Assembly (NCBI GenBank): GCA_021787565.1
Contig: JAJYLT010000011.1
Span: 1-64,000 of the forward strand
Source of the DNA: Acidobacteriota bacterium
GTDB lineage: Bacteria; Acidobacteriota; UBA4820; DSQY01
Reading direction: 5' to 3'
Length of the DNA stretch: 64,000 nt
Position 1 is the first letter of the stretch. Every line of letters starts with the position of its first letter. The notes under the pieces are model-generated. The model saw nothing but the letters and a program-made list of their open reading frames with translations, made no database searches and was not told the DNA's origin. The position numbers were made by a program, and so were the translations under genes. This document shows positions 63,340 to 64,000 of this stretch, in pieces.

Positions 63340-64000
63340 TTGCTCGAACGCACTAAGATCCGCCTAGTAGCGCTCTTCGGTTCACCGCTCAACACCCTGC
63401 ACAGCCTGAGGGCCAGGGAGGCCCTCATCGCCCGCTGGGTCCTCTCCTCCTTCGTGATCGGGGTGACGACGGGCGTGCTCGTGGCGGGCTTTGACTTTCT
63501 TCTCCGGGACCAGGTGGTCTGGTATCTGTACAGCCTCCGCTCCAAGCCCGCCTATGCCCTCCTCCCCGTTGCCGGCCTCTTGTGCGCCTGGCTCGCCACG
63601 CGGTACCTGGTGCCCAGTCGGGAGGGGGAGCTGACGGAGGACTACATCTTCGTCTTCCACGACAAGAACCGCCGCATGCGCTTGGGGAACCTTCCCGGGA
63701 AGCTGGTGGCCAGCTTCCTGACCATCGCCAGCGGCGGAAGCATGGGGCTGGAGGGCCCGGCGATCTATACGGGGGCCGCCCTCGGCGATTCTCTCCAGAA
63801 CTGGCTGGGGCGCTACTTCGGGCGGGAAGACCGCAAGATGCTGCTGGTGGCCGGGGCCTCGGCGGGCATGGCGGCCATCTTCAAGGCGCCCCTCACCGGC
63901 GTGGTCTTCGCCATGGAGTCTCCCTACAAGGACAGCATGGCGGCGAGGGCCCTCGTTCCGGGACTCATCGCCTCCTCCTCCAGCTACGTCACCTTCGTGA
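63340..64000 (+). CDS. ClC-type chloride channel/antiporter, truncated by window end
   Basis: At least 220 residues are visible, starting at a TTG. They include transmembrane segments and the first ClC selectivity region, GGSMGLEGPAIYTGAALGD, with the gating Glu in the GxEGP motif, then AAIFKAPLTGVVFAMES. ClC proteins exchange Cl- for protons or conduct Cl-. The C-terminal part lies beyond the window. It follows the deleted SDR gene by 56 bases. Confidence 0.9.
   Translation, partial: MLERTKIRLVALFGSPLNTLHSLRAREALIARWVLSSFVIGVTTGVLVAGFDFLLRDQVVWYLYSLRSKPAYALLPVAGLLCAWLATRYLVPSREGELTEDYIFVFHDKNRRMRLGNLPGKLVASFLTIASGGSMGLEGPAIYTGAALGDSLQNWLGRYFGREDRKMLLVAGASAGMAAIFKAPLTGVVFAMESPYKDSMAARALVPGLIASSSSYVTFV

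Overview
The window is a high-GC bacterial chromosome segment. It probably comes from an Acidobacteriota member, or a close relative among the deep-branching Gram-negative phyla. This is inference from gene content: a secreted protein with the LTNQDIVKL-type repeat common in Acidobacteriota, a FecR/DUF6600-type secreted protein, several Ser/Thr kinases with TPR or TonB-like neighbours, FHA-sigma54 regulators, an MglA-like GTPase and the futalosine menaquinone gene mqnE. A tRNA-Sec gene indicates that the organism decodes UGA as selenocysteine.

Layout. 1-8.7 kb is an accessory region with decayed genes (a fragment of an Ig-like secreted protein, an AbiEii toxin remnant and a broken copy of the same Ig-protein tail). 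It also holds a compact minus-strand operon (7797 down to 1168) that encodes a small HTH-like protein, a BtrH-like acyltransferase, an ABC exporter pair, a B12-type radical SAM protein, a KAS III enzyme and a small secreted protein. It looks like an undescribed biosynthesis-and-export locus. 8.7-17.8 kb is a minus-strand run of secreted or membrane proteins, three of them with N-terminal zinc ribbons, plus a large PKD/C39-peptidase protein. 18-23.6 kb holds an FHA-GAF-sigma54 activator and a transmembrane Ser/Thr kinase that converge on a REP-associated tyrosine transposase (RAYT) bracketed by REP/BIME arrays.

23.6-30.6 kb has tRNA-Arg and tRNA-His, a DUF4388 protein, a HIT protein bracketed by two copies of a 143-bp element, a metallo-beta-lactamase-fold hydrolase, a radical SAM protein, RNase Y and MqnE. 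30.8-33.5 kb has two secreted proteins on the minus strand. 33.8-47.6 kb is a long plus-strand housekeeping and signalling run: TPR-pseudokinase-kinase, PhoH, DUF4390, NtrY, NtrX, MglA-like GTPase, UppS, CdsA, Dxr and RseP. Overlapping start and stop codons imply co-translation, and the last four make the isoprenoid carrier, CDP-diacylglycerol, the MEP-pathway intermediate and the envelope-stress site-2 protease. 47.6-50.7 kb has a small ferredoxin-like protein, a crotonase-like protein, an acyl-CoA dehydrogenase and a degenerate GGDEF protein.

50.7-51.9 kb is a repeat-rich non-coding island built on tRNA-Sec. 51.9-58.6 kb carries nadB, a biotin carboxylase and its biotin carrier, HU, glycerate 2-kinase and HemW. 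58.5-64 kb has gene remnants, a STAS protein, MsrA, ribosomal protein L31, DUF1385, RF1, an internally deleted SDR gene and the start of a ClC channel.

The most unusual signals are the repeats. At least three REP-like families share a GTAG/GTGG-GAG type head next to different palindromes. In addition, a repeat follows both tRNA-Arg and tRNA-Sec. It carries a direct and an inverted copy of the host tRNA T-arm, and two of its hairpins change sequence between the loci with pairing preserved.
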